Source: Staphylococcus pettenkoferi (GTDB lineage: Bacteria; Bacillota; Bacilli; Staphylococcales; Staphylococcaceae). Taken from it: a stretch of DNA of 64,000 bases. Below are positions 35,357 through 46,252 of this stretch, one piece after another. The stretch's first letter is position 1. Each line of letters begins with the position of its first letter. Made by a program: the position numbers and the translations under genes. Where the stretch lies: NCBI RefSeq assembly GCF_026659735.1, contig NZ_JANSKK010000005.1, forward strand, positions 1 to 64,000, in the 5' to 3' direction. The notes under the pieces were generated by a model. The model was not told the DNA's origin. It worked only from the letters and a program-made list of their open reading frames with translations, and did no database searches.

Positions 35357-36499
35357 TTAAACTTCAACACTTAAACGTGGAACGAATACTTCGTAATGTA
35401 CTTTAGACATGTCGTATTCAAGTTCTTTAAGAGCTTCCATAATTGAGTTTAAGAATGAAGTACCACCACAAATGTAGATTTCTGGGCTTTCAGATAGATA
35501 TTGAGTTAATTCATCTTTTTCTAAATAGCCTTCAGAATCTTTAAGGTGTAGGTGTAAGTTTGCGTTATCACGTTGAGTGATTTCTTCAATCATTTCTTTG
35601 AATGGCACTTGATCTTCAGAAGGCGCAACTTGAATCATTTGAGATTGGCTACCTTCTTTAGATGCAGCATCAAACATAGAAACGAGTGGTGTGATACCGA
35701 CACCAGAACCGATGAAGAGTTGTGGTTGTTCTAAGTTATTGAGTAAGAATCCACCTACAGGCGCTGATAAGTTGATTGTGTCGCCTTCAGATAACTCATC
35801 GTGTAAGATTGTAGAAACTTCACCTTCGTGACCATCAACAACGTCACGGCGTACACCAAATGTAAGGTGATGTTCGTCACCGCTTACGATTGAGTAGTGA
35901 CGTTTAGCACGGTAAGGAAGTTTGTCGCTTGTTACGTCAACAGTGATATATTGACCAGGTTTGTATTGGCTTAAATCATAGTCATTTGTTTCAACAGTAA
36001 ATGATTTAATATCTGATGTCTCTTGAGTAATTTTAGTAATCTTGAATGGTTTGAAGCCCATCCACATCATTTCATCATAAACTTCTTTTTCAAGTTTGAT
36101 GAATACATCTGCAATTTCGCCGTAAGCTTTCGCCCAAGTTTGAATGACTGGGTCGTCTTCAGAAAGTCCTGTTACATCTTGAATTGCAGCGAGTAAGTTC
36201 TCACCAACGATTGGATAGTGTTCAGGATATACTTGAAGTGCACAATGTTTGTACGCAACAGGCATGATCGCTGGAGCAATTGCACCTAAGTTCTCGATGT
36301 TCATCGCTGCAGCTAATACTGCTTGAGCGAGTGCAGTAGATTGCATACCTTTTTTCTGGTTCGTTTGGTTAAACATATTGAGAAGTTCTGGATGGTTATT
36401 GAACATTTTAGGGTAAAATATTGAAGTAATTTCAGTCCCTTTTTCTTGTAATAATGGTACTGTATCTTTAATGGTTTGCATTTCTGATTCAGTTAACAT
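35357..36499 (-). CDS. hmp: Flavohaemoglobin (nitric oxide dioxygenase)
   Basis: 380-residue Hmp. The globin domain (about 1-140) has FNQTNQKKGMQSTALAQAVLAAA and the proximal His in YKHCALQVYPEHY. The reductase half has the FAD motif RAKRHYSIVSG and the NADPH motif FIGSGVGITPLVSMF, ending YEVFVPRLSVEV. It converts NO and oxygen to nitrate, protecting against nitrosative stress. It stands alone, with its own terminator and two palindromes upstream. Confidence 0.97.
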   Translation of the reverse strand: MLTESEMQTIKDTVPLLQEKGTEITSIFYPKMFNNHPELLNMFNQTNQKKGMQSTALAQAVLAAAMNIENLGAIAPAIMPVAYKHCALQVYPEHYPIVGENLLAAIQDVTGLSEDDPVIQTWAKAYGEIADVFIKLEKEVYDEMMWMGFKPFKITKITQETSDIKSFTVETNDYDLSQYKPGQYITVDVTSDKLPYRAKRHYSIVSGDEHHLTFGVRRDVVDGHEGEVSTILHDELSEGDTINLSAPVGGFLLNNLEQPQLFIGSGVGITPLVSMFDAASKEGSQSQMIQVAPSEDQVPFKEMIEEITQRDNANLHLHLKDSEGYLEKDELTQYLSESPEIYICGGTSFLNSIMEALKELEYDMSKVHYEVFVPRLSVEV

Positions 36500-36562
36500 A
36501 TTAATTTCCCTCCACTTATTAACTTTGTACTTCCATTATCTGCCTAACGTTGCTCAATTACA

Positions 36563-36568
36563 ATTATA
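36563..36568 (-). promoter_or_regulatory. -10 element of the hmp promoter
   Basis: A perfect TATAAT on the minus strand, 64 bp before the hmp start codon; the -35 region (about ATTTAT) is poor, which fits dependence on an activator. Confidence 0.55.
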
Positions 36569-36628
36569 AGATATTATTTATTGCGATAAATTTATATCTT
36601 CTTGAATATTATGTGAACGCTTTAAATA

Positions 36629-36642
36629 TAGGGCAATCCCTA
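36629..36642. promoter_or_regulatory. Palindromic operator 1 upstream of hmp
   Basis: TAGGGCAATCCCTA, a 5-4-5 palindrome centred about 70-80 bp upstream of the predicted hmp transcription start. Together with the second site it forms a pair 45 bp apart. Confidence 0.65.
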
Positions 36643-36673
36643 AAGTTTGATATAGTAATTTTTCTTACTTTTA

Positions 36674-36687
36674 TAGGGAATTCCCTA
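36674..36687. promoter_or_regulatory. Palindromic operator 2 upstream of hmp
   Basis: TAGGGAATTCCCTA, a perfect 14-bp palindrome with the same TAGGG/CCCTA arms as operator 1, centred 45 bp farther from hmp. Probably a binding site of a redox or nitrogen-oxide regulator such as NreC; this assignment is a guess. Confidence 0.65.
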
Positions 36688-36868
36688 ATTTTCAACTGGA
36701 GAAAAATATCTTATATGTTCTATTTACCCGTGAATGTTCATTACGATGTAAACGAAAGTGTCTAATTTTCCACAGAACTATCCAGAACTCAAAGGAAATT
36801 TAGTACTTCCAATTCAGTAAGTCATGCTTCATCTTTTTCACAAACGCCCTACTTTTAACTACCACTAC

Positions 36869-37843
36869 CTAATGAAACTGATAACTGTTGTGGCCTTTAG
36901 CAAACCCACGCGCCGTAAAGAGCCATGAAGCACCGTCATTATCCATATCATTTGAACAAATAATCAATTGATCTGTGCCTGGGATGAAAGCAGGGTGTGT
37001 AGAACGGAGCATATGTCCTTTCTCTCTACCAGGAAGTAAGATTTGTCCAATCGGATGACCATATTTGTTAAATACGAGCACACGACCTTGACCATACATT
37101 GCAACATAAAGATTGTCGTCGCTATCGATACAGCAAGAGTCCGGACCTTCGTGACCCGTGAAGTAATACGGGATCTTCGCACCGAATGGCGCAATCGTCT
37201 TGCCGTCTTCTAAGAGTTCAATACGATGTAAACGGTTCGCGTTCGTTTCAGTCACCCATAAGATGCTTTCGTCTGTGCTCAATGCGACGCCATTTGCTAC
37301 AGCGATGTTCTGAATGATTGGCGTCACTGTCTGATAATCTGGATCCACGTAGTAAACGCCGCCAAGTGGGTTCGTTGAATAGCCGCGGAAGTCTGTGAAG
37401 TAGAAGCCACCTTTGCTATCAAATACTAAATCATCGACGCAATATTCTGTGTTAATTTCAGAAATGATTTCTTCTAACGCTGAGCCATCTGTTTGTGTCG
37501 CTACGATGCTCCCGGAATCTTTAAAGTCCCCTAAACATGATAAGAATAAGCGTCCATCTTTGTGAATTTTAACAGAAGCTGGATTTTCTTTTTCAGAAGT
37601 AAAGACGTGCTCAACTTCTTTCTCCGGTAGCGTCACTTTGAAGATTTTACCCCCAAAGACCTCGCATAAGAACAAATTATGTTCTCTATCAAAGCATAAT
37701 CCCTCTAGTTGCAAACCTTCATCTGAAATCTTGACCCACGGCTCTGCTGTAACGGTTTGAAGCCCTTTCTCATGTGCGAGTAGCGGAACCGCATGTGTCG
37801 CATCACCTTCGTACTTTAATGTCGGTAAATCACGTTGTGCCAT
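36869..37843 (-). CDS. drp35: Drp35 lactonase
   Basis: 324-residue calcium-dependent lactonase of the SMP-30/gluconolactonase fold, the same length as S. aureus Drp35, which is induced by cell-wall drugs and detergents. Near-identical blocks to what I recall include [20 protein letters not shown] and [21 protein letters not shown] start at ATG 37843, just after AGGGGAGG; an upstream extension of 24 codons has no support. It lies between hmp and noc, as a single gene. Confidence 0.95.
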   Translation of the reverse strand: MAQRDLPTLKYEGDATHAVPLLAHEKGLQTVTAEPWVKISDEGLQLEGLCFDREHNLFLCEVFGGKIFKVTLPEKEVEHVFTSEKENPASVKIHKDGRLFLSCLGDFKDSGSIVATQTDGSALEEIISEINTEYCVDDLVFDSKGGFYFTDFRGYSTNPLGGVYYVDPDYQTVTPIIQNIAVANGVALSTDESILWVTETNANRLHRIELLEDGKTIAPFGAKIPYYFTGHEGPDSCCIDSDDNLYVAMYGQGRVLVFNKYGHPIGQILLPGREKGHMLRSTHPAFIPGTDQLIICSNDMDNDGASWLFTARGFAKGHNSYQFH

Positions 37844-37978
37844 CTCAATTCCTCCCCTAATCATTAATGTAATTGCTTTAAATCTATCACATTCTGTTGC
37901 TGAGATGCATGTCAAAGGGTAGTTGTTGCGTAAAATGCAGAAGAGCTAGGCCACGTCATTTGTATGCACTCCTCACTC

Positions 37979-37994
37979 TGTTTGACGTGAAACA
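37979..37994. other. Candidate parS site
   Basis: TGTTTGACGTGAAACA differs at one position from the parS consensus TGTTTCACGTGAAACA. It lies between drp35 and noc, about 6 kb from oriC, where staphylococcal parS sites are expected. Confidence 0.7.
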
Positions 37995-38058
37995 TCAATT
38001 TGCGATTAACAACAATTTCGCTCATCTCTTACGAGGCCACTTTCAATCCAATAAAATA

Positions 38059-38096
38059 AGCACCCTAACAAGTCAAATTCAACTTGCGAGGGTGCT
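38059..38096 (-). terminator. Terminator of the mnmE-noc operon
   Basis: AGCACCCTAACAAGT (38059-38073) pairs with ACTTGCGAGGGTGCT (38082-38096) with an internal two-base mismatch, followed on the minus strand by a T-rich tail. It lies 13 bp after the noc stop. Confidence 0.85.
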
Positions 38097-38109
38097 GATA
38101 CACGCGCAT

Positions 38110-38949
38110 TTATCGTTTATATAATTTAATCTTAATTTCGTAATAATCGTCCGTCTCTCTGTTCTGACGTTCCACATGCACACCACTATCTTCAATGTGG
38201 GCGATACTTTCTCCGACCTTCTCTTTAGCCTGTGTTAAATCTTTAGTGAACCCGAACGTTTGCGCTTTCACTTTTTCAGGAGCAGTAAAGTTTTTCACGC
38301 GCGCTTCTGTTTGTTTCACATTGAGCTTCTGAGCAATAATCAATTCGAGAAGAGATTCTTGTTCATCGTGCGATAAGCTCAATAATGCACGAGCGTGACG
38401 TTCTGTAATCTTACCTTCACGCAATTTCGTAAGCACTTTGGGAGCAAGTTTGAGTAAGCGTAACTTATTCGCGATAAAGCTTTGACTTTTACCGACACTC
38501 TTCGCGAGTTCACCTTGCGTCGTATCACCAATATCTAATAACTTCTTGTACGCTTCGGCTTCTTCAACTACCGATAGATTCTCACGCTGAATGTTCTCGA
38601 TGAGTGCCACCACAGCGGTTTCCTCATCGTTGAGTTGGCGAATAATTACATCAGCGTATTTGTAATGGAGTGAAGATAATGCACGAAAGCGACGTTCTCC
38701 TGCAATGATTTCGTACATGCCTTCTTCAATCGGTCTGACAACTATAGGTTGTAACAAGCCATGCTCTTCAATCGATTCGGCGAGTTCATTAATCTTTGCA
38801 GGTTCGAAGACTTGTCTCGGCTGGTAGCGATTGGGAACGATACGCTCGATCGGCACCGCTTCGACTTGACTATTCTTATCTTCCTCTATATCATTCATGA
38901 TTTCATCTTTATTTTTTAAACCAAATAACTTAGAAAAAGGTTTCTTCAT
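38110..38949 (-). CDS. noc: Nucleoid occlusion protein Noc
   Basis: 279-residue ParB paralogue. The N-terminus MKKPFSKLFGLKNKDE matches the amphipathic membrane-binding helix of Noc and distinguishes it from ParB. Then come the CTPase box (VPNRYQPRQVFEPAKI, AGERRFRALSS, ENIQRENLSVVEEA) and the helix-turn-helix DTTQGELAKSVGKSQSFIANKL. It binds its own sites and prevents FtsZ assembly over the nucleoid. Last gene of mnmE-mnmG-rsmG-noc, 38 bp after rsmG. Confidence 0.96.
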   Translation of the reverse strand: MKKPFSKLFGLKNKDEIMNDIEEDKNSQVEAVPIERIVPNRYQPRQVFEPAKINELAESIEEHGLLQPIVVRPIEEGMYEIIAGERRFRALSSLHYKYADVIIRQLNDEETAVVALIENIQRENLSVVEEAEAYKKLLDIGDTTQGELAKSVGKSQSFIANKLRLLKLAPKVLTKLREGKITERHARALLSLSHDEQESLLELIIAQKLNVKQTEARVKNFTAPEKVKAQTFGFTKDLTQAKEKVGESIAHIEDSGVHVERQNRETDDYYEIKIKLYKR

Positions 38950-38987
38950 TACTCTGCGCTCCCTCTAAATGATTTGTTCAGTGCTTA

Positions 38988-39704
38988 TTATTCAACTAAA
39001 GGAGATTTATTCGGCTTACCTGGTTTGCGTGGATATTTCTTCGGCGTCTTGCTTCTCTTTTCAATCATTACCATTTCGCGTTGACCCGCTTCTTCAGGGA
39101 GTTCAAATGTTTCGAGCGATATGAACTTACCGCCTAGGATACCTATTGCGAAACGCGCGTCTTCAAGTTCTTCTTCCGCTTTCGATGCTTTCATCGCGAT
39201 AAATTTGCCACCTTTTTTAACTAAAGGTAAGCACAATTCACTCAATACGGATAATCGCGCAACAGCACGTGCTGTCACGATATCGTAAGACTCCCGGTAG
39301 TCTCCCTTACCATAAGATTCTGCTCTATCATGCACAAAGCTAACGCCTGTGAGGCCTAGCTGATCCGCGAGTTGGTTGAGAAATTGAATGCGTTTGTTCA
39401 ATGAATCCACAATCGTGACTTTCAACTCTGGGAACACAATTTTCAATGGGATACTTGGGAATCCTGCACCTGCTCCGACATCACAAATCGTCAATGGTTG
39501 ATTGAAATCTTGAAAGAAGCTTGGCGTAAGCGAGTCATAGAGGTGCTTTAAATACACTTCTGACTCTTCTGTAATGCTCGTCAAATTCATCTTCTCATTC
39601 CATTCAACGAGCATCTCATAATACTGCTTAAATTGGTCTTGTTGCTGTTCAGTTAACTCAATATCATGTTCTTTCAAAGCTCGTGTTAGCCATTCTACAC
39701 TCAT
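38988..39704 (-). CDS. rsmG: 16S rRNA (guanine-N7) methyltransferase RsmG
   Basis: 238-residue SAM-dependent enzyme that methylates G527 of 16S rRNA. It shows the family N-terminal helical region, [20 protein letters not shown], the SAM-binding [16 protein letters not shown] and [16 protein letters not shown] basic tail ([17 protein letters not shown]) closes the protein. One base separates it from mnmG, so the two are coupled. Confidence 0.97.
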   Translation of the reverse strand: MSVEWLTRALKEHDIELTEQQQDQFKQYYEMLVEWNEKMNLTSITEESEVYLKHLYDSLTPSFFQDFNQPLTICDVGAGAGFPSIPLKIVFPELKVTIVDSLNKRIQFLNQLADQLGLTGVSFVHDRAESYGKGDYRESYDIVTARAVARLSVLSELCLPLVKKGGKFIAMKASKAEEELEDARFAIGILGGKFISLETFELPEEAGQREMVMIEKRSKTPKKYPRKPGKPNKSPLVE

Positions 39705-39705
39705 G

Positions 39706-41583
39706 TTATTGATTCACCCTCTGAATATGTCCTTGTTCAAGATAAACGAGCAGGATAGAGATGTCAGCTGGGTTGACACCTGCGATACGAGAAGCTTGAG
39801 CGATGTTAAGCGGCTTCAGTTCTGCCAACTTCTCACGAGCTTCTGAAGCAAGACTATCCACTTTACTATAGTCGAGATCTTCAGGAATCTTCTTCGCTTC
39901 CATTCGTTTAACTTTCTCTACTTGTTGTAGTGATTTATTGATATAACCTTCATATTTCGTTTGAATTTCAACTTGTTCTTCTACTTCTGCCGGTAGTCGA
40001 TGTTCTTCCTCTAACATCTCTAAGATAATATCGTAAGACATTTCTGGACGACGAAGTAAATCGATCGCAAGCACGCCATCTTTCAACTTAGAGCCACAGT
40101 GCGCTTCAATAATTTCTTGAACACGTTCTTTCGGCTTAATACGGATTTGGCCTAAACGTTCTTGCTCTTCTTTAATCATTTCACGTTTTTCATTAAAACG
40201 TTGGTAGCGTTCATCTGAAATCAGACCGAGTTCGTGACCGAGATCTGTTAAACGTAAATCCGCGTTATCATGACGTAACAACAGACGGTATTCCGCTCTA
40301 GATGTTAATAAACGATACGGTTCGTTCGTACCTTTCGTGACGAGGTCATCGATAAGCACACCAATGTAAGCATCAGAACGGCTTAAGATCTTCTCATCTT
40401 GACCTAAGACGCGTCCTGCAGCATTGATACCTGCCATGATACCTTGTCCAGCCGCTTCTTCATAACCCGATGTACCGTTGATTTGGCCAGCTGTGTAGAG
40501 GTTCTTAATCTTCTTCGTCTCTAACGTAGGCCATAGTTGCGTAGGCACAAGCGCATCATACTCAATCGCATAACCTGCACGCATCATGTCTGAATGCTCA
40601 AGACCTGGAATCGTTGTAAGCATTTGACGTTGCACGTCTTCTGGCAAGCTTGTAGATAAACCTTGCACATACACTTCATTCGTAGAACGTCCTTCAGGCT
40701 CTAAGAACAATTGATGACGTGGTTTATCGTTAAAACGCACAAACTTATCTTCAATAGATGGACAATAACGCGGACCTGTACCTTTAATCATACCTGAATA
40801 CATCGGTGATAAGTGTAAGTTATCATCAATCACTTTGTGTGTATCACCATTTGTGTAAGTGAGCCAACATGGAAGTTGGTCTAAAATGTATTCCGTAGTT
40901 TCGTAACTGAAAGCACGACCGACATCGTCACCTGGCTGAATTTCTGTCTTATCGTAATCAATCGTTTTGGAATTGACACGTGGCGGTGTACCCGTCTTGA
41001 ATCTTACTGTTTCGAAACCAAGATCTCTCAAGTTATCTGCAAGTGAAACAGATGGTAATTGATGGTTTGGACCACTGGAATATTTCACTTCACCTAAGAT
41101 GATTTCACCGCGTAGGAATGTACCTGTCGTAATGACTACAGCTTGTGCTAAATATTCTGTACCGATGTTTGTGCGTACACCTTTAATCTCGTCATCTTCT
41201 ACGATGAGGTCATCTACCATACCTTGCATGACTGTAAGATTATCTTGATCTTCAAGTACGCGTTTCATCTCTTGTTGATAAAGCACTTTGTCTGCTTGTG
41301 CACGCAATGCTCTTACAGCTGGACCTTTCCCTGTATTGAGCATACGCATTTGAATATGTGTACGGTCGATTGTTTTAGCCATTTGACCACCTAAGGCGTC
41401 GAGTTCACGTACGACAATCCCTTTCGCTGGCCCCCCTACTGATGGGTTACAAGGCATAAAACCAATGTTGTCTAAGTTAATTGTTAACATAAGTGTCTTT
41501 GCGCCGCGTCTTGCTGAAGCTAGACCTGCTTCAATACCTGCGTGGCCTGCTCCAATGACCACGACATCATAATGTTGAGCCAT
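39706..41583 (-). CDS. mnmG: tRNA uridine-5-carboxymethylaminomethyl modification enzyme MnmG (GidA)
   Basis: 625-residue FAD protein that with MnmE modifies wobble uridine 34. FAD-binding [25 protein letters not shown] loop at the start, [11 protein letters not shown] with a catalytic Cys, and the C-terminal domain [23 protein letters not shown]. Normal length. It lies 15 bp after mnmE. Confidence 0.98.
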   Translation of the reverse strand: MAQHYDVVVIGAGHAGIEAGLASARRGAKTLMLTINLDNIGFMPCNPSVGGPAKGIVVRELDALGGQMAKTIDRTHIQMRMLNTGKGPAVRALRAQADKVLYQQEMKRVLEDQDNLTVMQGMVDDLIVEDDEIKGVRTNIGTEYLAQAVVITTGTFLRGEIILGEVKYSSGPNHQLPSVSLADNLRDLGFETVRFKTGTPPRVNSKTIDYDKTEIQPGDDVGRAFSYETTEYILDQLPCWLTYTNGDTHKVIDDNLHLSPMYSGMIKGTGPRYCPSIEDKFVRFNDKPRHQLFLEPEGRSTNEVYVQGLSTSLPEDVQRQMLTTIPGLEHSDMMRAGYAIEYDALVPTQLWPTLETKKIKNLYTAGQINGTSGYEEAAGQGIMAGINAAGRVLGQDEKILSRSDAYIGVLIDDLVTKGTNEPYRLLTSRAEYRLLLRHDNADLRLTDLGHELGLISDERYQRFNEKREMIKEEQERLGQIRIKPKERVQEIIEAHCGSKLKDGVLAIDLLRRPEMSYDIILEMLEEEHRLPAEVEEQVEIQTKYEGYINKSLQQVEKVKRMEAKKIPEDLDYSKVDSLASEAREKLAELKPLNIAQASRIAGVNPADISILLVYLEQGHIQRVNQ

Positions 41584-41598
41584 CTTGATACCTCCTTC

Positions 41599-42978
41599 TT
41601 ATTTACCGAGACAGAATTGACTAAAGAGTTGATCGATGAGTTCGTCACTTGCTGATTCACCGATGACTTCGCCTAAGATTTCCCAAGTACGCGTTAGATC
41701 GATTTGAACCATGTCCATCGGCACACCCGCTTCTGCTGCATCAATCGCATCTTGAATTGCATTACTAGCTTGTTTAATGAGTGAGATGTGTCGTGAATTA
41801 GAGAGATACGTCATATCTTGATTCTGAACCTCTCCACCGAAGAATAAATCACGAATTTGCATCTCTAATTCATCTATACCTTCTTGTTTCAACATAGATG
41901 TTTCAATGAGTGGCAGCTCGCCTACCATTTCTCTCACTTCATCTAAGTCTAAGTGCTGTTCTAAGTCCATTTTATTCACAATCACAATTGCATCTTCGTT
42001 CTTAATGACTTCGTAAAGTTGACGATCCTCTTCAGAGAGTGGTTCATTGTAGTTGAGCACGAAGAGAATCAAATCCGCTTCACTCAATGCTTTACGTGAA
42101 CGCTCAACACCGATACGTTCAACAATATCTTCCGTATCACGTATGCCGGCTGTATCAACGAGTCGTAGAGGGACACCTCTGACGTTGACATATTCCTCTA
42201 GCGTATCACGTGTCGTACCTGCCACTTCAGTAACAATCGCTTTATTGTCTTGAATCAAGTTATTTAACATAGACGACTTACCGACATTCGGTTTACCTAC
42301 GATGACTGTAGAGAGACCTTCACGCATAATCTTCCCTTGCGTACTCGTTTGAAGTAGCTGATCGAGTTGCGTCTGAATCTCTTTCGACTTCTCTAATAGA
42401 TATTCCGTCGTGGCATCTCCTGCATCATCATATTCTGGGTAGTCGATATTGACCTCGACTTGAGCAAGGATTTCGAGAATAGACTGGCGCTGGCGTTTAA
42501 TCATATCGCTGAGACGACCTTCGAGCTGATTCATTGCTACTTTAGAGGCGCGATCAGTCTTAGAACGAATAAAGTCCATCACCGCTTCTGCTTGTGACAA
42601 ATCGATACGACCGTTCAAGAACGCACGTTTCGTATATTCTCCTGGTTCAGCCATACGCGCACCATGTGTCATTGTGAGTTCTAACACACGGTTAATCGTC
42701 AATATTCCACCGTGGCAGTTAATTTCGACGATATCTTCTCGTGTAAAAGTCTTCGGTGCTCTCAAGACTGAAACCATGACTTCTTCTACTACTTCTTGCG
42801 TTTCTGGATCTATGATATGTCCATAGTTAATCGTATGAGAATCTACATCCTCAAGTCGATGCTTTCCTTTATATAATTGATCTACTATCGGAATCGCGTC
42901 ATTCCCTGATAGACGAACGATACCTATCGCGCCCTCTCCCATTGGAGTAGAAATACTCGTTATCGTATCCAGGTCCAT
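41599..42978 (-). CDS. mnmE: tRNA modification GTPase MnmE (TrmE)
   Basis: 459 residues from ATG 42978, matching S. aureus ([20 protein letters not shown]). The N-terminal formyl-THF binding domain is followed by helices and a G domain inserted at about 220-380 with [20 protein letters not shown] and NKMD. The C-terminal CLGK is the catalytic CxGK motif. A GGAGG site lies before the pair of ATG codons. First gene of the operon. Confidence 0.97.
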   Translation of the reverse strand: MDLDTITSISTPMGEGAIGIVRLSGNDAIPIVDQLYKGKHRLEDVDSHTINYGHIIDPETQEVVEEVMVSVLRAPKTFTREDIVEINCHGGILTINRVLELTMTHGARMAEPGEYTKRAFLNGRIDLSQAEAVMDFIRSKTDRASKVAMNQLEGRLSDMIKRQRQSILEILAQVEVNIDYPEYDDAGDATTEYLLEKSKEIQTQLDQLLQTSTQGKIMREGLSTVIVGKPNVGKSSMLNNLIQDNKAIVTEVAGTTRDTLEEYVNVRGVPLRLVDTAGIRDTEDIVERIGVERSRKALSEADLILFVLNYNEPLSEEDRQLYEVIKNEDAIVIVNKMDLEQHLDLDEVREMVGELPLIETSMLKQEGIDELEMQIRDLFFGGEVQNQDMTYLSNSRHISLIKQASNAIQDAIDAAEAGVPMDMVQIDLTRTWEILGEVIGESASDELIDQLFSQFCLGK

Positions 42979-43130
42979 CATCTTTCTCGCCTCCTTGTCA
43001 GACAAAATTTCATTATAGTATTGTAGTGACTTTACTTACAAAATGCGAATAACTTGTTTAATTACATCACAGGTAAGACTGCCGTTTGTCTGAAGTTAGT
43101 GTGCGGGTAGTCTAAATATCCCCTACCCTT

Positions 43131-43478
43131 TTACTTTATTTTCTTATTAAACACTTTAGCTATTTTAAGCACGTGTTCAAGACTACTTTGTATTTCTAAC
43201 GTCGTCATACGTTTCGAAGGTTGCCTAGCAATAACGATCAGATCTATTGGGATGATATCATCTTTATGTACTTTAAAGTTCTCACGAATCGCACGTTTAA
43301 TGCGATTACGTTGAACGGCATTACCTAATTTCTTTGAAACGCTGATGCCAAGTCGAAAGTGTTCAAGCGAAGCATCTTTGCGTGTGTAAACGACAAATTG
43401 ACAGTTGGCAACTGACTTACCACGTCGATAGATGTTCTGAAAGTCTTTATTCCTTTTTATCCGATATGCTTTTTCCAT
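43131..43478 (-). CDS. rnpA: Ribonuclease P protein component
   Basis: 115-residue basic protein that supports the RNase P RNA in cutting the tRNA 5' leader. The signature RNRIKRAIRENFKVHKDDI and the start MEKAYRIKRNKDFQNIYRRG are standard. ATG 43478 is used rather than the preceding TTG. It lies downstream of rpmH with a hairpin between. Confidence 0.97.
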   Translation of the reverse strand: MEKAYRIKRNKDFQNIYRRGKSVANCQFVVYTRKDASLEHFRLGISVSKKLGNAVQRNRIKRAIRENFKVHKDDIIPIDLIVIARQPSKRMTTLEIQSSLEHVLKIAKVFNKKIK

Positions 43479-43780
43479 CAAGCTTCACCGTTTCTCTCTT
43501 CTGACTAAGTATTTTCCCACTCTAATTATTTACGTGAGAATCTGATTACCTAATTATACTATAGGATGTGATGTCATTGATAATTAATTCTAAGAAGTGA
43601 CATAGAAATCTATATAATTTCGTAGGTTCACTCATACAAAGGTTAATTATGAGATGATGTTGTTTTTCAATCACTTTTGACATTCCAACCTCGTTAAGTT
43701 TTCTTTCCTTTTTATAAAAGCGCTAGAAAGAGCTGCTTTAATCAAAAAAAGACCACTGATAAGTCAGTGATCCATCAGTC
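43479..43780. other. rnpA-rpmH intergenic region
   Basis: About 300 bp without a gene. It carries the small hairpin at 43744-43769 behind rpmH, and probably an additional rnpA promoter. Confidence 0.4.
43744..43769 (-). terminator. Terminator/attenuator after rpmH
   Basis: CACTGA/TCAGTG six-base-pair stem with a four-base loop, followed on the minus strand by GGTC and seven T. It may let rpmH be expressed above rnpA. Confidence 0.65.
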
Positions 43781-43918
43781 TTATGCTGATAATACTTTGC
43801 GGCCTTTACGACGACGGCGCGCTAAGACTTTACGTCCGTTTTTAGTGCTCATGCGTTTTCTGAAACCATGAACTTTACTATGTTTACGTTTATTTGGTTG
43901 ATAAGTACGTTTGACCAT
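43781..43918 (-). CDS. rpmH: 50S ribosomal protein L34
   Basis: 45-residue very basic protein starting [19 protein letters not shown] and ending [10 protein letters not shown], the invariant L34 pattern. An AGGTG site precedes ATG 43918. It faces dnaA across oriC, the canonical bacterial arrangement. Confidence 0.98.
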
Positions 43919-44319
43919 TCAAATACACCTCCGTATGTGATTCCAATATCTACTTTGCTATAGATATTTGTAATAAGCTCTTAAGCGTTTATGTCTTGAT
44001 TTAATCTTAATGAATTCCATCTATAATTCAAGCAACTACTACAATATAACAAATTGCAATTTATAAAGCAAGTAGATTTTTAGTCGTTCTATTGAATCAA
44101 CTCGTACACATTGACCTTCTCTTAATGGCTCTGTTTTCAACTTTTTTCTTTCAATTTTATCTGTTTATCATTTTTTGCAGACCGTTTGTATTTTCTATTT
44201 GTGTAACGTCATCCTCTGAAAAACTACAAACTGTAGCATTTTGTACTATAACAGTTTTATACATAATTGCTGAATTGCTTGCAAATTATTTCCCAAACTC
44301 AATTTCACGAGCCCCGAAG

Positions 44320-44625
44320 TTATCCACTTTATACACAACAAGTATCTAACAATTTGTGGATAATGCTTGCGTTATACACAGATTTTTCCAGTATTTACGG
44401 AACTATTCACAGGCATTTGACAGTTGTGATTGTGAAAAAGTATAATTATGTGGATAAGTCATCTAAAGTGTTGATACACCTAGAATCATTTACTAGAATT
44501 ATACTCAAATTCCTTGTGAGTAACTTAGAAACTGAGAAAAGTTATCCACTGATTGTGATTAAGTTGTGGATAATTGTTCACAGGTGTGATTTTCTCAAAT
44601 TATATCTTGTGAGTTTTGTGTATAA
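44320..44625. other. oriC, dnaA-upstream DnaA-box cluster (incC)
   Basis: At least seven DnaA boxes or close variants: TTATCCACT 44320-44328, TGTGGATAA 44355-44363, TTATACACA 44372-44380, TGTGGATAA 44449-44457, TTATCCACT 44543-44551, TGTGGATAA 44566-44574 and TGTGTATAA 44617-44625. They lie in the 740-bp gap between rpmH and dnaA, and some probably also mediate dnaA autoregulation. Confidence 0.93.
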
Positions 44626-44658
44626 CTTAAAAATAACAAGAAAATGGAGTTAGTGATT

Positions 44659-46017
44659 ATGTCAGAACAAGAAATTTGGGAGAAAGTCCTTTCCATGATT
44701 GAGGAAGATGTGGCGGCTACATCTTTCAATACCTTTTTTAAAGATACCCAACTCGAAAAGCTGACCCCAGATGAAGCCATTATAGTGACAGACGATGAAT
44801 TCGTCGCAAACTGGTTAGGTCAGAAATATACAGAAGTTGTACAAAACGTGCTATATCAAGCTTTAGAAGTGGATGTAAAGCCTACATTCTACTCAGAAGA
44901 TCAGTACGCAAAATTAAAAACCAACGAAGGTCCTGCTAGCCCAACTCCGCAAAAAGAAACGGCACATAGCGTAGACGAGGCCTCTATTGGTAAAGAACAA
45001 TTCAACGATCATAACACCTTCGAAACCTTTGTCATTGGACCAGGGAACCGCTTCCCACATGCGGCTAGCCTTGCCGTAGCTGAAGCACCAGCAGAAGCTT
45101 ACAACCCGCTCTTTATCTACGGAGGCGTTGGTTTAGGCAAGACCCATTTGATGCAAGCAATCGGTCACAATGTATTGGAAACGAATCCTGAAATGAAAGT
45201 ACTTTACACTTCAAGTGAGAAGTTCACCAATGAGTTTATCCAATCAATTCGTCAGAACGAGTCTGATAAGTTTCGTGAAAAATACCGTAATATCGATATT
45301 TTATTAATTGATGACATCCAATTCATTCAGAATAAAGAACAAACCCAAGAGGAGTTCTTCCATACTTTTAATGAACTCCATCAAGCCAATAAACAAATTG
45401 TCATCTCTAGTGATCGACCACCGAAAGAAATTTCGAAACTCGAAGACCGCTTGCGCTCACGTTTCGAGTGGGGTCTCATCGTTGATATTACGCCACCTGA
45501 CTATGAAACACGAATGGCCATTTTGCAGAAAAAGACGGAAGAAGAGAACTTAGATATTCCAACTGAAGCACTCACTTATATCGCAAATCAAATTCAAACC
45601 AACATCCGAGAACTTGAAGGTGCGCTTAACAGAGTGAATGCTTTCTCTAAATTGCAGAACGAACCTATCACAACTGAACTTACTGCAACGGCTTTGAAAG
45701 ATCTCATCTCTACACCTAAGACGAAGAAGATTACAATTCAAGATATTCAGAAGGTAGTTGGAGATTATTACAGTGTGCGTATCGAAGACTTTAGCGCTAA
45801 GAAACGGACGAAATCCATCGCTTATCCTAGGCAAATCGCGATGTATCTATCACGTGAGTTAACTGATTTCTCTTTACCTAAAATCGGTGAAGAATTCGGT
45901 GGACGTGATCATACGACAGTGATTCATGCACACGATAAGATTGCGAAAGATATGCAAGACGATCCGACTTTTAAACAAGAAGTAGAAAATCTAGAAAAAG
46001 AAGTACGTAATTTATAA
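44659..46017 (+). CDS. dnaA: Chromosomal replication initiator DnaA
   Basis: 452-residue AAA+ initiator. Domain I begins [18 protein letters not shown]; a Pro/Thr-rich linker (about 90-115) follows; domain III has Walker [17 protein letters not shown] and Walker [11 protein letters not shown]; and domain IV has the DnaA-box-reading motif [15 protein letters not shown]. Start ATG 44659 follows a GGAG; an in-frame ATG at 44644 is less likely by comparison with other staphylococci. Confidence 0.98.
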   Translation: MSEQEIWEKVLSMIEEDVAATSFNTFFKDTQLEKLTPDEAIIVTDDEFVANWLGQKYTEVVQNVLYQALEVDVKPTFYSEDQYAKLKTNEGPASPTPQKETAHSVDEASIGKEQFNDHNTFETFVIGPGNRFPHAASLAVAEAPAEAYNPLFIYGGVGLGKTHLMQAIGHNVLETNPEMKVLYTSSEKFTNEFIQSIRQNESDKFREKYRNIDILLIDDIQFIQNKEQTQEEFFHTFNELHQANKQIVISSDRPPKEISKLEDRLRSRFEWGLIVDITPPDYETRMAILQKKTEEENLDIPTEALTYIANQIQTNIRELEGALNRVNAFSKLQNEPITTELTATALKDLISTPKTKKITIQDIQKVVGDYYSVRIEDFSAKKRTKSIAYPRQIAMYLSRELTDFSLPKIGEEFGGRDHTTVIHAHDKIAKDMQDDPTFKQEVENLEKEVRNL

Positions 46018-46087
46018 TAATTTGGCAATAATAAGAGGATGATTTGAAGTGGTAAGAAGCGCATCGTGAAATATGAAGTGTGGATAT

Positions 46088-46198
46088 TGTGGACAATTTG
46101 TACACACTACACACATGTTATCCACATGTGAATAACGTTGTCACGCAAGACTTGCCATAAGTTATCCACTAATTCACAGTGCCTACTACTATGACTAC
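46088..46198. other. oriC, dnaA-dnaN intergenic part with DnaA-trios
   Basis: DnaA boxes TGTGGACAA 46088-46096, TTATCCACA 46118-46126 and TTATCCACT 46162-46170 are followed, twelve bases on, by CTACTACTATGACTAC (46183-46198), a run of DnaA-trio-like triplets, and then an AT-rich tract with ATAATTATTATAAA, the likely unwinding site. Confidence 0.85.
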
Positions 46199-46252
46199 GA
46201 ATTTAAAACCTATATAATTATTATAAACGACTGGAAGGAGTTAAGAATAATT

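Noticed and set aside
36550..36765. 71-aa plus-strand ORF upstream of hmp
   Set aside because: No ribosome site; it runs through the two hmp palindromes and promoter, so it is a chance frame in regulatory DNA.
44092..44653. 85-aa and 128-aa ORFs between rpmH and dnaA
   Set aside because: They overlap the DnaA-box cluster of oriC and lack ribosome sites or family resemblance.
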